Part shown: positions 48,277 to 57,144 of the stretch, piece after piece
Position numbering within the stretch: position 1 is the stretch's first letter
How the letters are laid out: each line of letters opens with the position of its first letter
Origin: Anaerolineales bacterium
GTDB taxonomy: Bacteria > Chloroflexota > Anaerolineae > 4572-78 > J111
DNA length: 64,000 nt
Assembly (NCBI GenBank): GCA_020634935.1
Contig: JACKAT010000020.1
Location: 24,543 to 88,542 of the forward strand
Direction: 5' to 3'
Program-made: the position numbers and the translations under genes
The notes under the pieces: generated by a model
Database searches by the model: none
The model's input: the letters and a program-made list of their open reading frames with translations, nothing else
Told to the model about the DNA's origin: nothing

Positions 48277-48552
48277 ATGCCTAAAAAACTCTTTTTGATG
48301 TTTGTCTGGCCGTTCTTATTTCGGCGAATAGCGGATAAAGCGGCCGGTATTCTGCAAGCCCGTCGAGACCGCCGGCTGTATGGAGATGCGCCATTGGTGG
48401 AACCAGACTATCCTCCCTGCCCCCCGGTCAAGACCAGCTCGCTAAACTCAACTCAGGCCGCTATATTTACTGTTGCTGGCGTGTTACTCGGCGGCGTTCT
48501 AAGCGCTGTTACCTATTTTGTAGCCCGTCGCTCTACCCTTCAGCCTAACTAA
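48277..48552 (+). CDS. Small membrane protein, unknown
   Basis: A 91-residue protein. A hydrophobic N-terminus (LFLMFVWPFLFRRIADKAAGIL) is followed by a basic, Pro/Cys-containing middle (DYPPCPPVKTSS) and a second helix (AIFTVAGVLLGGVLSAVTYFV). GTAAGGAGT precedes the ATG. It lies 19 nt after the beta-helix-like gene and 38 nt before nnr, so it is probably in the same transcript. Family not recognised. Confidence 0.55.
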   Translation: MPKKLFLMFVWPFLFRRIADKAAGILQARRDRRLYGDAPLVEPDYPPCPPVKTSSLNSTQAAIFTVAGVLLGGVLSAVTYFVARRSTLQPN

Positions 48553-48590
48553 TTGGAGATAGGCTTAGCCCATTTTGCAAGGAGGACTGC

Positions 48591-50216
48591 TTGTATATTG
48601 TCACTACTCAACAAATGCAAGCTGCCGAAAAAGCGGCCGACGCCTCCGGTCTGAGCTATGATCAGATGATGGAGAATGCCGGGCGCTCGATTGCCCGGTG
48701 CATTGAGCGTTCTTTTGAGCTGGAGGGGGCGCGGGTGCTAGTTTTGGTGGGGCCAGGCAACAATGGGGGCGATGGGTTGGTCATCGCCCGCTATCTGAAC
48801 CAGGCCGGGCTGCCGGTGGCGGTCTATGTTTGGAAGCGAAACACCGATCCTGATCCCAATTGGGACCGTCTCGATAGTACCAACGTCGAACGTATTTTAG
48901 CCGATGCGCCATCCGCCCCGGAGGCCTTAACCCAATGGCTGGCCGAGGCCACGATTATTGTTGATGCTTTGTTGGGAACCGGGGTGTCGCGGCCAATTGA
49001 AGGTAGTCTGGCGGGATTGCTTGATCAGACGAAGGCGGCGGTGTCAACGCGGCGCAGTAAACAGAGCGATACTGAACTCATCGAACCGGCTTGGCCCGCG
49101 GCCAACCCTGCCCATAGTCCCCTCGTCGTTGCCGTTGATGTGCCTTCGGGCCTCAATAGTGATACCGGCTACGTCGATCCGCATACGTTGTCGGCTGATT
49201 TAACCGTGACGCTGGCTGCCGTTAAGCAAGGGCATATTCTGCCGCCTGGCCCCGATGTAGTCGGGCGACTGGTGGTGGGCGATATCCAAATTACTCCCGA
49301 TTGTTATCCTGGTGATGTCACCTTAGAAATGGCCACCGCTGCCAAAGTTGCCCGCATGCTGCCGCCCCGGCCGGTTAGCGCCCACAAAGGCACTTTTGGT
49401 ACGGCTTTGATCGTAGCCGGCTCAATCGATTACACCGGAGCGGCTATTCTCTGTGGGCAGGCCGCCCTCCAGGCCGGGGCCGGTCTGGTTACTCTGGCTG
49501 TACCGCAGATCATCCACCCCATTGCCGCGGCGGCTATTCGGGAAGCCACATACTGCCCATTAAGGCATAATGATGGCTTTGTGGCGCCCACAGCAGTTCA
49601 AGCCGTGCAGAAAAAATCGACCAAAGCCAACGCCCTACTCATTGGGCCGGGCTTGGGCCACAATGACTCAACGGCAATCTTCCTGACCGATTTACTCGCT
49701 CTGCCCGATTCGCTGCCGCCGTTGGTCCTCGACGCGGATGCACTGAATATCTTAGCCCAGGAACGGGAGTGGTGGCGACAATTGCCCCCTGACAGCGTTT
49801 TAACGCCTCACCCGGGAGAAATGGCGCGGCTGATGGGTACCACTACTCAAGACGTGCAGGCTAACCGGCTAGCCATAGCCACAGAGATGGCCGCCAAATG
49901 GCAGCAGATTGTTTTACTAAAAGGAGCGCATACGATTGTCGCTGCTCCTCACGGACGCACTATGGTTCTCCCCTTCGCCAATCCGGCGCTGGCTAAAGCC
50001 GGTTCTGGGGATGTGTTGGCCGGCACGATTGTTAGTTTGCGGGCGCAAGGCGTGCCTCCCTTTGAGGCGGCGGTGGCCGGAGCCTATTTACATGGCTTGG
50101 CCGGCGAGAATGTTCGCCGCACAGTGGGAGCTACTTCGGCCACGGCGGGCGACCTGGTGGCCTGTTTGCCGGCGGCCACGCGCGAGTTAGCGGCAATGAT
50201 TTATGGGCCTGGTTGA
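48591..50216 (+). CDS. nnr: Bifunctional NAD(P)H-hydrate epimerase/dehydratase
   Basis: Repairs damaged NAD(P)H hydrates. The 541-residue fusion has an N-terminal YjeF epimerase (residues 1-215: VLVGPGNNGGDGLVIAR, VDALLGTG, VAVDVPSGLNSDTG) and a C-terminal ADP/ATP-dependent dehydratase (about 230-535: HKGTFGTALIVAGS, LLIGPGLGHN, LKGAHTIVAAP, ALAKAGSGDVLAGTIVSL). An insert of about 25 residues (TRRSKQSDTELIEPAWP) lies in the epimerase domain. TTG start at 48591, placed by the strong AAGGAGG 5 nt before. The 3' end overlaps the convergent CAP gene by 16 nt. Confidence 0.93.
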   Translation: MYIVTTQQMQAAEKAADASGLSYDQMMENAGRSIARCIERSFELEGARVLVLVGPGNNGGDGLVIARYLNQAGLPVAVYVWKRNTDPDPNWDRLDSTNVERILADAPSAPEALTQWLAEATIIVDALLGTGVSRPIEGSLAGLLDQTKAAVSTRRSKQSDTELIEPAWPAANPAHSPLVVAVDVPSGLNSDTGYVDPHTLSADLTVTLAAVKQGHILPPGPDVVGRLVVGDIQITPDCYPGDVTLEMATAAKVARMLPPRPVSAHKGTFGTALIVAGSIDYTGAAILCGQAALQAGAGLVTLAVPQIIHPIAAAAIREATYCPLRHNDGFVAPTAVQAVQKKSTKANALLIGPGLGHNDSTAIFLTDLLALPDSLPPLVLDADALNILAQEREWWRQLPPDSVLTPHPGEMARLMGTTTQDVQANRLAIATEMAAKWQQIVLLKGAHTIVAAPHGRTMVLPFANPALAKAGSGDVLAGTIVSLRAQGVPPFEAAVAGAYLHGLAGENVRRTVGATSATAGDLVACLPAATRELAAMIYGPG

Positions 50217-50776
50217 GCCGTAATCACAACCCAATAATGTTTATAAGGGCTGTCAGGATCATAAGCATAGCCAACCCCATATTCAATTTGAGCCTTGAAG
50301 AAAGAATTTTGTCCTAGCAGATGCTCACTATGGCTGGGTGAGCCCATCCACTGCTGCCAGGTGGCTTCAGCGGTGTCTCTCCCGGCCGCAATCGATTCAA
50401 TATAATTGGCTGTGGGGTCGTCGCCGTAAAAGTCGGGCAGGACGTAGCCGGCTTGCTCAACCAAATAGTTGGGGCCGTGTCCATCGGGATTGACATGACT
50501 AAAATATTCCCGCTCAGCCATATCGGCAGCTCGCGCATGGGCCACTTGAGCTAATATATCATTGCAGGTCAGCGAGGGGCGTTGTTGTTGGGGGTCTTGC
50601 ACTAACAGTTGAGCCAATTCAACTTCTTCAGCAGAGGTCAAACAGGGCGGGTTAAAAATGATGGGCAGATACACTTTGTTCGATAACCCATCAGCGTTAA
50701 CCGATGTGGTTAAATGGGTCAAGCGGGTCAGTAATAGTAGAAGACAAAACAGTAAAATAAGTCTTATTTTTATCAT
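50201..50776 (-). CDS. Secreted CAP (SCP/PR-1) domain protein
   Basis: A 191-residue exported protein. MIKIRLILLFCLLLLLTRL is the signal peptide. The CAP core has HARAADMAEREYFSHVNPDGHGP, ANYIESIAAGRDTAEATWQQWMGSPSHSEHLLG and GVGYAYDPDSPYKHYWVVITAQP, the family signatures with the catalytic-like His residues. Two Cys may form a disulfide (CLTSAEE, TCNDIL). Function of bacterial CAP proteins is unclear; lipid or metal binding has been proposed. The ATG at 50776 follows GAGGTGAGG at the right spacing. Confidence 0.88.
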   Translation of the reverse strand: MIKIRLILLFCLLLLLTRLTHLTTSVNADGLSNKVYLPIIFNPPCLTSAEEVELAQLLVQDPQQQRPSLTCNDILAQVAHARAADMAEREYFSHVNPDGHGPNYLVEQAGYVLPDFYGDDPTANYIESIAAGRDTAEATWQQWMGSPSHSEHLLGQNSFFKAQIEYGVGYAYDPDSPYKHYWVVITAQPGP

Positions 50777-50938
50777 GGGCACCTCACCTCAAATTGAACT
50801 TTTTAATCTGGTAAAATTAATTGGCGCTCATCCGTTCTTGATATTTGCCCCCAAAAAAAGAGACGAAGACTAATGCCCTCGTCCCAAAAACCTCATCAGT
50901 AATCTATTGTATCACGTCAAACAGTTAAAGTCTAGACT

Positions 50939-51361
50939 TTAGTCAACTTCACTGGCTGCCCCATCGCCGGAACGACTCATGGCCTGACTAACGCTGTCTT
51001 TACCTTTTTGTAAAGCTTCAGCCGCACTTTGTTTGCCTTTTTCCAGGGCTTCAGTCGCACTTACCTTACCCTTTTCCAGAGCTTCAGTCGCGCTTATTTT
51101 ACCTTTTTCCAGAGCTTCCATACTTTTTGCCTGTAAAGCCGCCACTTGCTCTTGAGCTTTATGCCCGGCTTCTGTCGCTCGACTGCGAACGGTCATAATA
51201 TTATCTTCGGCTAAATCTTTGTACTCCAAGCTTCTATCCCTTATCTGAGCCCGGGTTTCTTCGCCGGATTGCGGGGCCATCAGCAATGCTAAGGCTGCGC
51301 CCACCAGGCCGCCAATCACTAACCCTGCGAAAAATGCCCCACCCTCATTTTGACTTCCCAT
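50939..51361 (-). CDS. YtxH-like protein with four 11-residue repeats
   Basis: A 140-residue protein. GGAFFAGLVIGGLVGAALALLMAPQSGEETR is the YtxH signature (membrane helix followed by APxSGxETR). Near the C-terminus four tandem units ALEKGKISATE, ALEKGKVSATE, ALEKGKQSAAE, ALQKGKDSVSQ form an amphipathic helix. YtxH proteins are small general-stress membrane proteins of unclear role. The ATG at 51361 lies 8 nt after AAAGGAG. Confidence 0.8.
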   Translation of the reverse strand: MGSQNEGGAFFAGLVIGGLVGAALALLMAPQSGEETRAQIRDRSLEYKDLAEDNIMTVRSRATEAGHKAQEQVAALQAKSMEALEKGKISATEALEKGKVSATEALEKGKQSAAEALQKGKDSVSQAMSRSGDGAASEVD

Positions 51362-51485
51362 GATAGTCACTCCTTTTCTTTGTACTACAATGACTTTAAA
51401 TATGGTACCTTTTTAATTAAATAAAGACGCGCCTATACCAGCCGACAGACGCTAGAGCCGCTCCCCACTTAATCATCAGACTTGC

Positions 51486-51947
51486 CTAACGTTTGAATAA
51501 GGCCCGAAAAATCGCATTTAGACCGGCCACCATACTGGCAGTTGAAATAACCGGCTGGACCGCCTTCTCGCTGATAAATGTAGCTGTACCCCCAATCGTT
51601 GTGGTGGTTTGCTGTAATTTATTCAACACTGGTCTAATTTCTCGGTCTAATAATTGAATTAAATCATTAACTTTGATAACCAAATAAGCAATCACAACAA
51701 TCAGGGCAATCAGCAATAAGATGATGACAAAAATGCCAAGCCCCATGAATATAATGAAAATATCCCGAATGATAGCCGTAGCGACGGGGTGATAAAAGAG
51801 AAAAATCCCAATACCTAGAAATATCAACACAATGATGACGGCAGCAATACTGCCAAAGATAACCGGTCTTTTGTCAGCCGGCTTCATTGAAAGTTCGGGT
51901 CTGGGATTTTTAGTTTCCATTTGTGGCAATACGATTTCGTCAGACAT
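51486..51947 (-). CDS. Membrane protein, two TM helices, DUF948-like tail
   Basis: A 153-residue protein. A polar N-terminus (first 27 residues) is followed by two closely spaced membrane helices (VIFGSIAAVIIVLIFLGIGI, then IFIIFMGLGIFVIILLLIALI) and a soluble coiled-coil-like tail (VNDLIQLLDREIRPVLNKLQQTTTTIGG). The tail resembles DUF948-type proteins, which often accompany YtxH genes, as here (YtxH-like gene 125 nt away). Function unknown. Confidence 0.6.
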   Translation of the reverse strand: MSDEIVLPQMETKNPRPELSMKPADKRPVIFGSIAAVIIVLIFLGIGIFLFYHPVATAIIRDIFIIFMGLGIFVIILLLIALIVVIAYLVIKVNDLIQLLDREIRPVLNKLQQTTTTIGGTATFISEKAVQPVISTASMVAGLNAIFRALFKR

Positions 51948-52119
51948 TTAACCTATTCTTTTCTTAGCTTTCTTAGAATTAAGTCAGCATTTTAGCATAT
52001 TATTATGTTCTACGAAAATCAGGTATAGTTCATAGATGGGGGTAGCGCCGCCTAAATTTAACCATTCAAGCTCGAGCTGGAAAACTGAATGGGTCTACAA
52101 GATAGTCCGGTTACATTTG

Positions 52120-52368
52120 TTAAAGCTTGAGCCATTGGATTAAAAATAGACTGGCCCAACTTATCACTGTAGCCTCGACAGCATGCAGCGGGCCGACCAG
52201 CCACATATCAAACCCCAACGCCATCCCCAGACCTTGCCCGGCTCCAAAACCGATAATAGCCGCCATCAGGTAGATAAGGAAATCCCGCAGCGATTTGCCC
52301 CGCCACAAATGGAAAATTGTGCCATATAGCCCCCCCACTAATATCCCCAGTAAGACAAAAGGCGGCAT
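52120..52368 (-). CDS. Small membrane protein downstream of mnmA
   Basis: An 82-residue protein, almost entirely hydrophobic (two to three helices: FVLLGILVGGLYGTIFHLW, FLIYLMAAIIGFGAGQGLGMALG, ATVISWASLFLIQWL). It begins 6 nt after the mnmA stop on the same strand, so it is read from the same message. No known family. Confidence 0.6.
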   Translation of the reverse strand: MPPFVLLGILVGGLYGTIFHLWRGKSLRDFLIYLMAAIIGFGAGQGLGMALGFDMWLVGPLHAVEATVISWASLFLIQWLKL

Positions 52369-52374
52369 AATCTG

Positions 52375-53466
52375 TTACCTGGCTGTTTGCTCAATAGTAC
52401 CCCCACCCAGAGTAATGTCTCCCTGGTAAAAGACCACCGCTTGACCGGGGGTAATATCCCGCACGGGCTGCTCGAAAACCAGGCTAGCTCGCTGCTCGGC
52501 TAAGGGGGTCAGGATGGCTTCTGTTTCTTTGGCTTTGTATCGGATCTTGGCCTTAACTTTGACCGGTTCGAGCAGCGGTTGACCACTGACGTAGGACACT
52601 TGCCGGGCTGTCAGGCTACTCTGGCCCAAATCAGCCTGAGTACCGACCACTAAACTGTTGGTTTGCACATCTTTTTCAAGCACATACATCGGCTGCGGGG
52701 CCGATAAGCCCAGCCCTTTGCGCTGTCCGATGGTGTAAAATGCCAGGCCCTGGTGCTCACCAATTCGGTTGCCCGCCGTATCCAGAATAGGCCCCCCTTG
52801 GACAACTTGTGGAGCGTTGCGCTGCAAGAAGGATCGATAATCACCTGGCCCCAAAAAGCAGAGATCCTGACTGTCGGGCCGGTTGAAGACAGGTAAATTT
52901 TTATCTTTGGCTATTTGCCGGATATCAGTTTTGCTGTGCTCACCCACCGGGAAGAGAAGCTGGGCCAATCGATCTTGAGTCATCGTGTACAACATGTAGC
53001 TCTGATCTTTAGTCGGATCGAGCCCCCGGAGTAACTGATAAGCGCCATCCGCTGTCGATCGGACCCGAACATAATGGCCGGTCGCCAGATAATCGCCGCC
53101 CAGACTCAATGCTTCCTTAAGTAAGCGGTCAAAACGAATATCACGATTACACACAATACACGGATTAGGCGTAACCCCTCGCGCATAACCGTCGATAAAG
53201 AAATCGACCACGGTCGATTTAAACACCTGTTTGTAATCACGCACATAAAAAGGAATACCTAACACATTAGCCACCCGCCGGGCGTCGTTGACGGCATCGG
53301 GTGTGCAGCAGCGATTAGCCGCGCCGCCCTGTTCGGCCCACAGCCGCAGCATCAAGCCCACCACCTCATAGCCTTGTTCCACCAGCAGCGCCGCCGCTAC
53401 AGAACTATCCACGCCGCCGCTCATGGCCACAATGACTCGCTTTGAAGTATTACTATTTCCGCTCAT
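52375..53466 (-). CDS. mnmA: tRNA-specific 2-thiouridylase
   Basis: Forms 2-thiouridine at the wobble base of tRNA-Lys/Glu/Gln with sulfur relayed from cysteine desulfurase. The 363-residue enzyme has the PP-loop VAMSGGVDSSVAAALL, the catalytic Cys in TPNPCIVCNRDIRFD, RPDSQDLCFLG with the second Cys, and GLGLSAPQPMYVLEKD near the barrel domain. Length and order are normal. It follows iscS on the same strand 160 nt later, a usual partnership. Confidence 0.96.
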   Translation of the reverse strand: MSGNSNTSKRVIVAMSGGVDSSVAAALLVEQGYEVVGLMLRLWAEQGGAANRCCTPDAVNDARRVANVLGIPFYVRDYKQVFKSTVVDFFIDGYARGVTPNPCIVCNRDIRFDRLLKEALSLGGDYLATGHYVRVRSTADGAYQLLRGLDPTKDQSYMLYTMTQDRLAQLLFPVGEHSKTDIRQIAKDKNLPVFNRPDSQDLCFLGPGDYRSFLQRNAPQVVQGGPILDTAGNRIGEHQGLAFYTIGQRKGLGLSAPQPMYVLEKDVQTNSLVVGTQADLGQSSLTARQVSYVSGQPLLEPVKVKAKIRYKAKETEAILTPLAEQRASLVFEQPVRDITPGQAVVFYQGDITLGGGTIEQTAR

Positions 53467-53565
53467 CTATTTCACATCGTTCATTAGATCTATTCCGCCG
53501 CCGGGTAACTGGCTCTTGATCATTAAACAAAATGGCTCGTTATCCGAACAGCGCTATTCATGAAT

Positions 53566-53588
53566 TAAAAGACGGGCCGCAGCCCGTC
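53566..53588 (-). terminator. Intrinsic terminator of iscS
   Basis: GACGGGC (53571-53577) and GCCCGTC (53582-53588) pair perfectly around CGCA; on the minus strand the stem is followed by TTTTAA. It lies about 40 nt past the iscS stop. Confidence 0.7.
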
Positions 53589-53627
53589 CCGTTGAGTCCT
53601 CATTTTATCACAGCTAAAATGAACCGG

Positions 53628-54807
53628 CTAACTCATCATTTGATAGGCTGGATTTAATTGTCTCACCTTTTCGATCACGCCCGGCAGTATCTCCAGGACA
53701 GTATCGATGTCAGCCTCATTGGTCTGCCGACCAACGCTCAGCCGGAGGGCGCTTAACCCTAACTCGTGCGGCACGCCCATCGCGGTCAACACGTGACTCG
53801 GCTCCGGGTTGCCGGTGGTACAGGCGCTGCCGCTGGCGGCCTGGATACCCGCCAAATCCAGATGCATCAAAATCGGATCGGCTTCGCAGCCGCTAAAGAC
53901 AAAACTGGCGCTATTGGGCAGCCGCCGGGTGGGATGGCCGGTTAGCTGGCTGCCCGGAATGCGATCGAGAACGCCGCCGATCAATTTATCCGCAGCGCTT
54001 TCTGACGTGGATTTTCGGTCTCGCGCTTGCGTTCGACTAACTCTAAAGCCTGGGCGATGCCCACAATATACGGTACATTTTCGGTACCCGGCCGGCGATT
54101 CATCTCATGCCCGCCGCCGGTGAGCACAGACAGCAGGGGTGCCGCGCCGTACATACAAAATACCGATACCCTTAGGCGCATAAATTTTGTGGCCCGAAAT
54201 CGCCAGCAAATCCACATTCAACTGGTTGACTGACAGCGATTCGTAGCCGGCAGCCTGAACTGCATCCGTGTGAAACGCAATCGCGCGACCGAGCCAGGGC
54301 GCCAATGTCAGCAATCGGTTGCAGCGAGCCAACTTCGTTATTGGCGTACATCACGCTGATCAGCATGGTTTCAGGCCGGATAGCAGCGGCGATATCATGC
54401 AGATCGACCACTCCGTTCGCATCGACCGGCACAATGGTCTGCTCGAAGCCAAATTTTTCACAAAGCTGGTTGAAGGTGTGGCTGACCGCATGGTGTTCAA
54501 TAGGGGTAGTGATGAGATGGTTGCCTTCACCGCGTTGTTTTTTAGCCCAGGCCACCCCGCGAATGGCTAAGTTATCGGCTTCGGTCCCACAGGCAGTAAA
54601 AACAATTTCCTCCGGCGTGCAGCCTAACACATCAGCTACGCTGTGGCGGGCCTCATCAATAGCTTGGGCGCTGGCCCGAGCCTGGCTGTGCGCTCCAGAG
54701 GCATTGCCATAGATATCGGTAAAATAAGGCAGCATCGCTTCAACCACCTGGGGGTCGGTTGGCGTTGAAGCTGCATAATCAAGATAAATTGACCGTTTCG
54801 TTGGCAT
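53628..54807 (-). pseudogene. iscS: Cysteine desulfurase gene broken by three frameshifts
   Basis: The reading frame jumps three times. Frame A (54807 to about 54285) gives MPTKRSIYLDYAASTPTDPQ to IADIGALARS. Frame B (to about 54135) gives AIAFHTDAVQAAG and the PLP site LAISGHKIYAPKGIG. Frame C (to about 54005) gives LLSVLTGGGHEMNRRPGTEN to QKALR. Frame D (to 53628) gives DKLIGGVLDRIPGSQ and the active-site ASGSACTTGNPEP. Joined, it is a complete IscS/NifS with PLP Lys, His and Cys intact, normal length about 390. Deletions of 2, 2 and 1 nt restore the frame. Three indels in 280 bp while neighbours are intact suggests true decay or a poor-quality patch in the assembly. mnmA needs such a sulfur donor. 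Confidence 0.85.
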
Positions 54808-54983
54808 AGCGATGGACGTGATCCCCTAACCTTGCTGACATTTTGCAACGTCGGTTATTCTAGCATGGCCCTTGCAGAGCGTCAAACGAAATTTTAAGAC
54901 TTTATTATCCTTGGTGAGTAAAAGGGCCAGTCGCTTGATCTCCCCCTGCCTGTCCGTAAGGATGAGTTATAGATCGCCTTATT

Positions 54984-55012
54984 TTGCACCGATGCCCCCG
55001 ACAGGGTAAAAT
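54984..55012 (+). promoter_or_regulatory. Candidate promoter of the PASTA kinase
   Basis: TTGCAC (54984-54989), 17-nt spacer, TAAAAT (55007-55012), 63 nt before the ATG. Confidence 0.55.
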
Positions 55013-55074
55013 AGTAAAATGCTGTTTTCAGATTGTTAAGCAGCTTACACCATAAACCCTGACCGAATCAATCT

Positions 55075-56985
55075 ATGCAATTACCCGTAGTTTTCAACGA
55101 TCGCTATCAACTGTTCAAAAAAATTGGCGAAGGTGGCCTGGCTGAGGTATACCAGGCCCAAGATATGTCTCTCGGCCGGTCGGTGGCGGTCAAGGTGCTG
55201 CGCGTCCAGTATACGCGAGACCCTTCATTTTTGGTCAACTTCCACCGCGAGGCCCAAAGTGCGGCCAAATTAAGCAACCCTTACATTGTGGCCGTATATG
55301 ATTTTGGCCAGTTTGATAATCGCCCCTACATTGTCATGGAATGGGTGCCTGGTTCCGACCTGCGAACCATTCTCAATAATCAGCGTAAAATTCCTGTCGA
55401 GCAGGCCGTTGAATTTACCATTCAAATCTGTTCGGCGGTCGGTACGGCCCACCGGGCGGGTTTGGTGCATGGCGATTTGAAACCCGGCAATATTTTGATA
55501 ACCCCTAACAAACAGGCCAAAGTCGCTGATTTTGGCCTGGCTCGCGCTTTGGGCGAAAGTGCGATGGATGAAGGGGAGGTGGTGTGGGGCACCCCGGCCT
55601 ATTTTGCACCGGAGCAAGCGTCCGGCGACCGGGTGCTGCCGGCCACCGATGTCTACGCTATTGGCATTATTCTGTATGAAATGTTGAGCGGCCGGGTGCC
55701 GTTTGTGGGCGTAGATGATCAGGATGTAGCGCGCAAGCAGATTTATGAAGCCCACATTCCGGTCGATAAACTGGATCGCCAGATTCCCGAACCTCTGGCT
55801 CGGATTGTTGACGCAGCGATGGCGAAAAACCCCAACGAGCGATTTCTCACCGCCGACCATCTGCGTGAAGCGTTGATCATGTTTCAGCAGGGCAATCTGA
55901 TGGGCAGTGGTTCGCAAATGCCGATCTCGGCGGTGGTCGGATCACCGGTGCAAGGTCGCTCAGTCCAACCGCGCGGCGCGGCAAGCCGCCGGCCATCAGG
56001 TAGTCAAGCCAAATCGGGAGGATTGGGGCTCGATTTTATTATGATTCTGTTGGGCTTGATCGCCATTATAGCGGTTTTGGGGCTAGTTCCGCTGTTTGCG
56101 GCGATTTATAACGCCTACCAACCCAGTTCTCGTTCGTCGGCAGCCCCCGATTTACCGGCCGGACAAGTCCGTATGCCGGATGTCGTTGGCTTGGAAGAGG
56201 CGTCGGCCCGGCCGGCTCTGGAGAATATGGGGCTGATTATGGAAGTTGACGGCGAAGAACCGCACCCCACCTGGCCCGCTTTTACAATCATCCGGCAGTC
56301 GATTCAGCCAGGAGCCGCCGTCGCCGAAGGGTCGGTGGTCAATGTGACGCTCAGCCAGGGACCACCGCTCATTGAAGTGCCTGATGTGCGCAACCTGGGC
56401 TTTGATCAGGCCGACCAGCAGCTCCAGTCCTTAGACCTGGTTGTTCAGAAATATGAAGATTGGAGTACGGAAACACCAGGCTCGGTGGTTTTGCAAGATC
56501 CGCCGCCCGGTTCGTTAGTAGCTAACCGCACGTTGGTGACATTAGTGGTCAGCAGCGGGGCGAGAAGCCCGGTGGGGGCTAATCTGGGCGGCCAAATCGC
56601 TCTCGACGCTTACGAACTGCCTCGCTTGCAGTATCAACCCGGTGAGGATATAACGGTCACCTTTTTCTGGCGGGCGATCACCCCCCCGACGGATAACTAT
56701 AATCTGTTCATCCATTTGACCACTCCTCAAGGAGGGATCGTTTCTCAAGTCGATACACGCCCCCAAGGGGGCTCCGCTTTGACTTCAAGTTGGCAAGTCG
56801 GCCAGGTGGTCATCGATCCCTATCAACTCCCCATCCCTGATACGACCGCTGCGGGCGATTACGAGGTTCGTGTTGGGTTCTTTAACCCCTCGGCTAATAC
56901 TCGGCTGCCAATCGCAGACCCAGGGCGAGCCGAGGCCGATGATTTAGGGTCCCTTGTCTTACGAACTATTCAAGTTGTTCGATAA
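55075..56985 (+). CDS. Membrane Ser/Thr protein kinase with two PASTA domains
   Basis: A 636-residue PknB-type receptor kinase. Residues 1-275 hold the kinase: IGEGGLAEVY (P-loop), VAVKVL (Lys near 40), HGDLKPGNILI (catalytic loop, HGD where HRD is usual), DFGLA, and GTPAYFAPEQA. One membrane helix follows (about 322-345). Outside are two PASTA domains (about 365-497), which bind muropeptides in relatives, and a C-terminal beta-sandwich (about 505-636: GQIALDAYELPRLQYQPGEDI, FWRAITPPTDNYNLFIHL) that also occurs at the ends of the GT39 proteins. It may sense wall or glycan state. The start is near a weak RBS. Confidence 0.9.
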   Translation: MQLPVVFNDRYQLFKKIGEGGLAEVYQAQDMSLGRSVAVKVLRVQYTRDPSFLVNFHREAQSAAKLSNPYIVAVYDFGQFDNRPYIVMEWVPGSDLRTILNNQRKIPVEQAVEFTIQICSAVGTAHRAGLVHGDLKPGNILITPNKQAKVADFGLARALGESAMDEGEVVWGTPAYFAPEQASGDRVLPATDVYAIGIILYEMLSGRVPFVGVDDQDVARKQIYEAHIPVDKLDRQIPEPLARIVDAAMAKNPNERFLTADHLREALIMFQQGNLMGSGSQMPISAVVGSPVQGRSVQPRGAASRRPSGSQAKSGGLGLDFIMILLGLIAIIAVLGLVPLFAAIYNAYQPSSRSSAAPDLPAGQVRMPDVVGLEEASARPALENMGLIMEVDGEEPHPTWPAFTIIRQSIQPGAAVAEGSVVNVTLSQGPPLIEVPDVRNLGFDQADQQLQSLDLVVQKYEDWSTETPGSVVLQDPPPGSLVANRTLVTLVVSSGARSPVGANLGGQIALDAYELPRLQYQPGEDITVTFFWRAITPPTDNYNLFIHLTTPQGGIVSQVDTRPQGGSALTSSWQVGQVVIDPYQLPIPDTTAAGDYEVRVGFFNPSANTRLPIADPGRAEADDLGSLVLRTIQVVR

Positions 56986-57082
56986 AAAAGGCGATTTTGA
57001 CCACATTGTAATGTTCGAGCGGGTCAAAATTGATGCTTTGTTGAGGAAAAATTGGGAATCTTAACCTCTTCTTAAAATTTGG

Positions 57083-57112
57083 TTGGCGATTTAGCTTTGT
57101 TTTTGGTATAAT
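57083..57112 (+). promoter_or_regulatory. Promoter of ftsH
   Basis: TTGGCG (57083-57088), 18-nt spacer, TATAAT (57107-57112), about 33 nt before the GTG start. Confidence 0.6.
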
Positions 57113-57144
57113 GACAGAGCATTTCGTGTTATGTGGAGGAAAAT

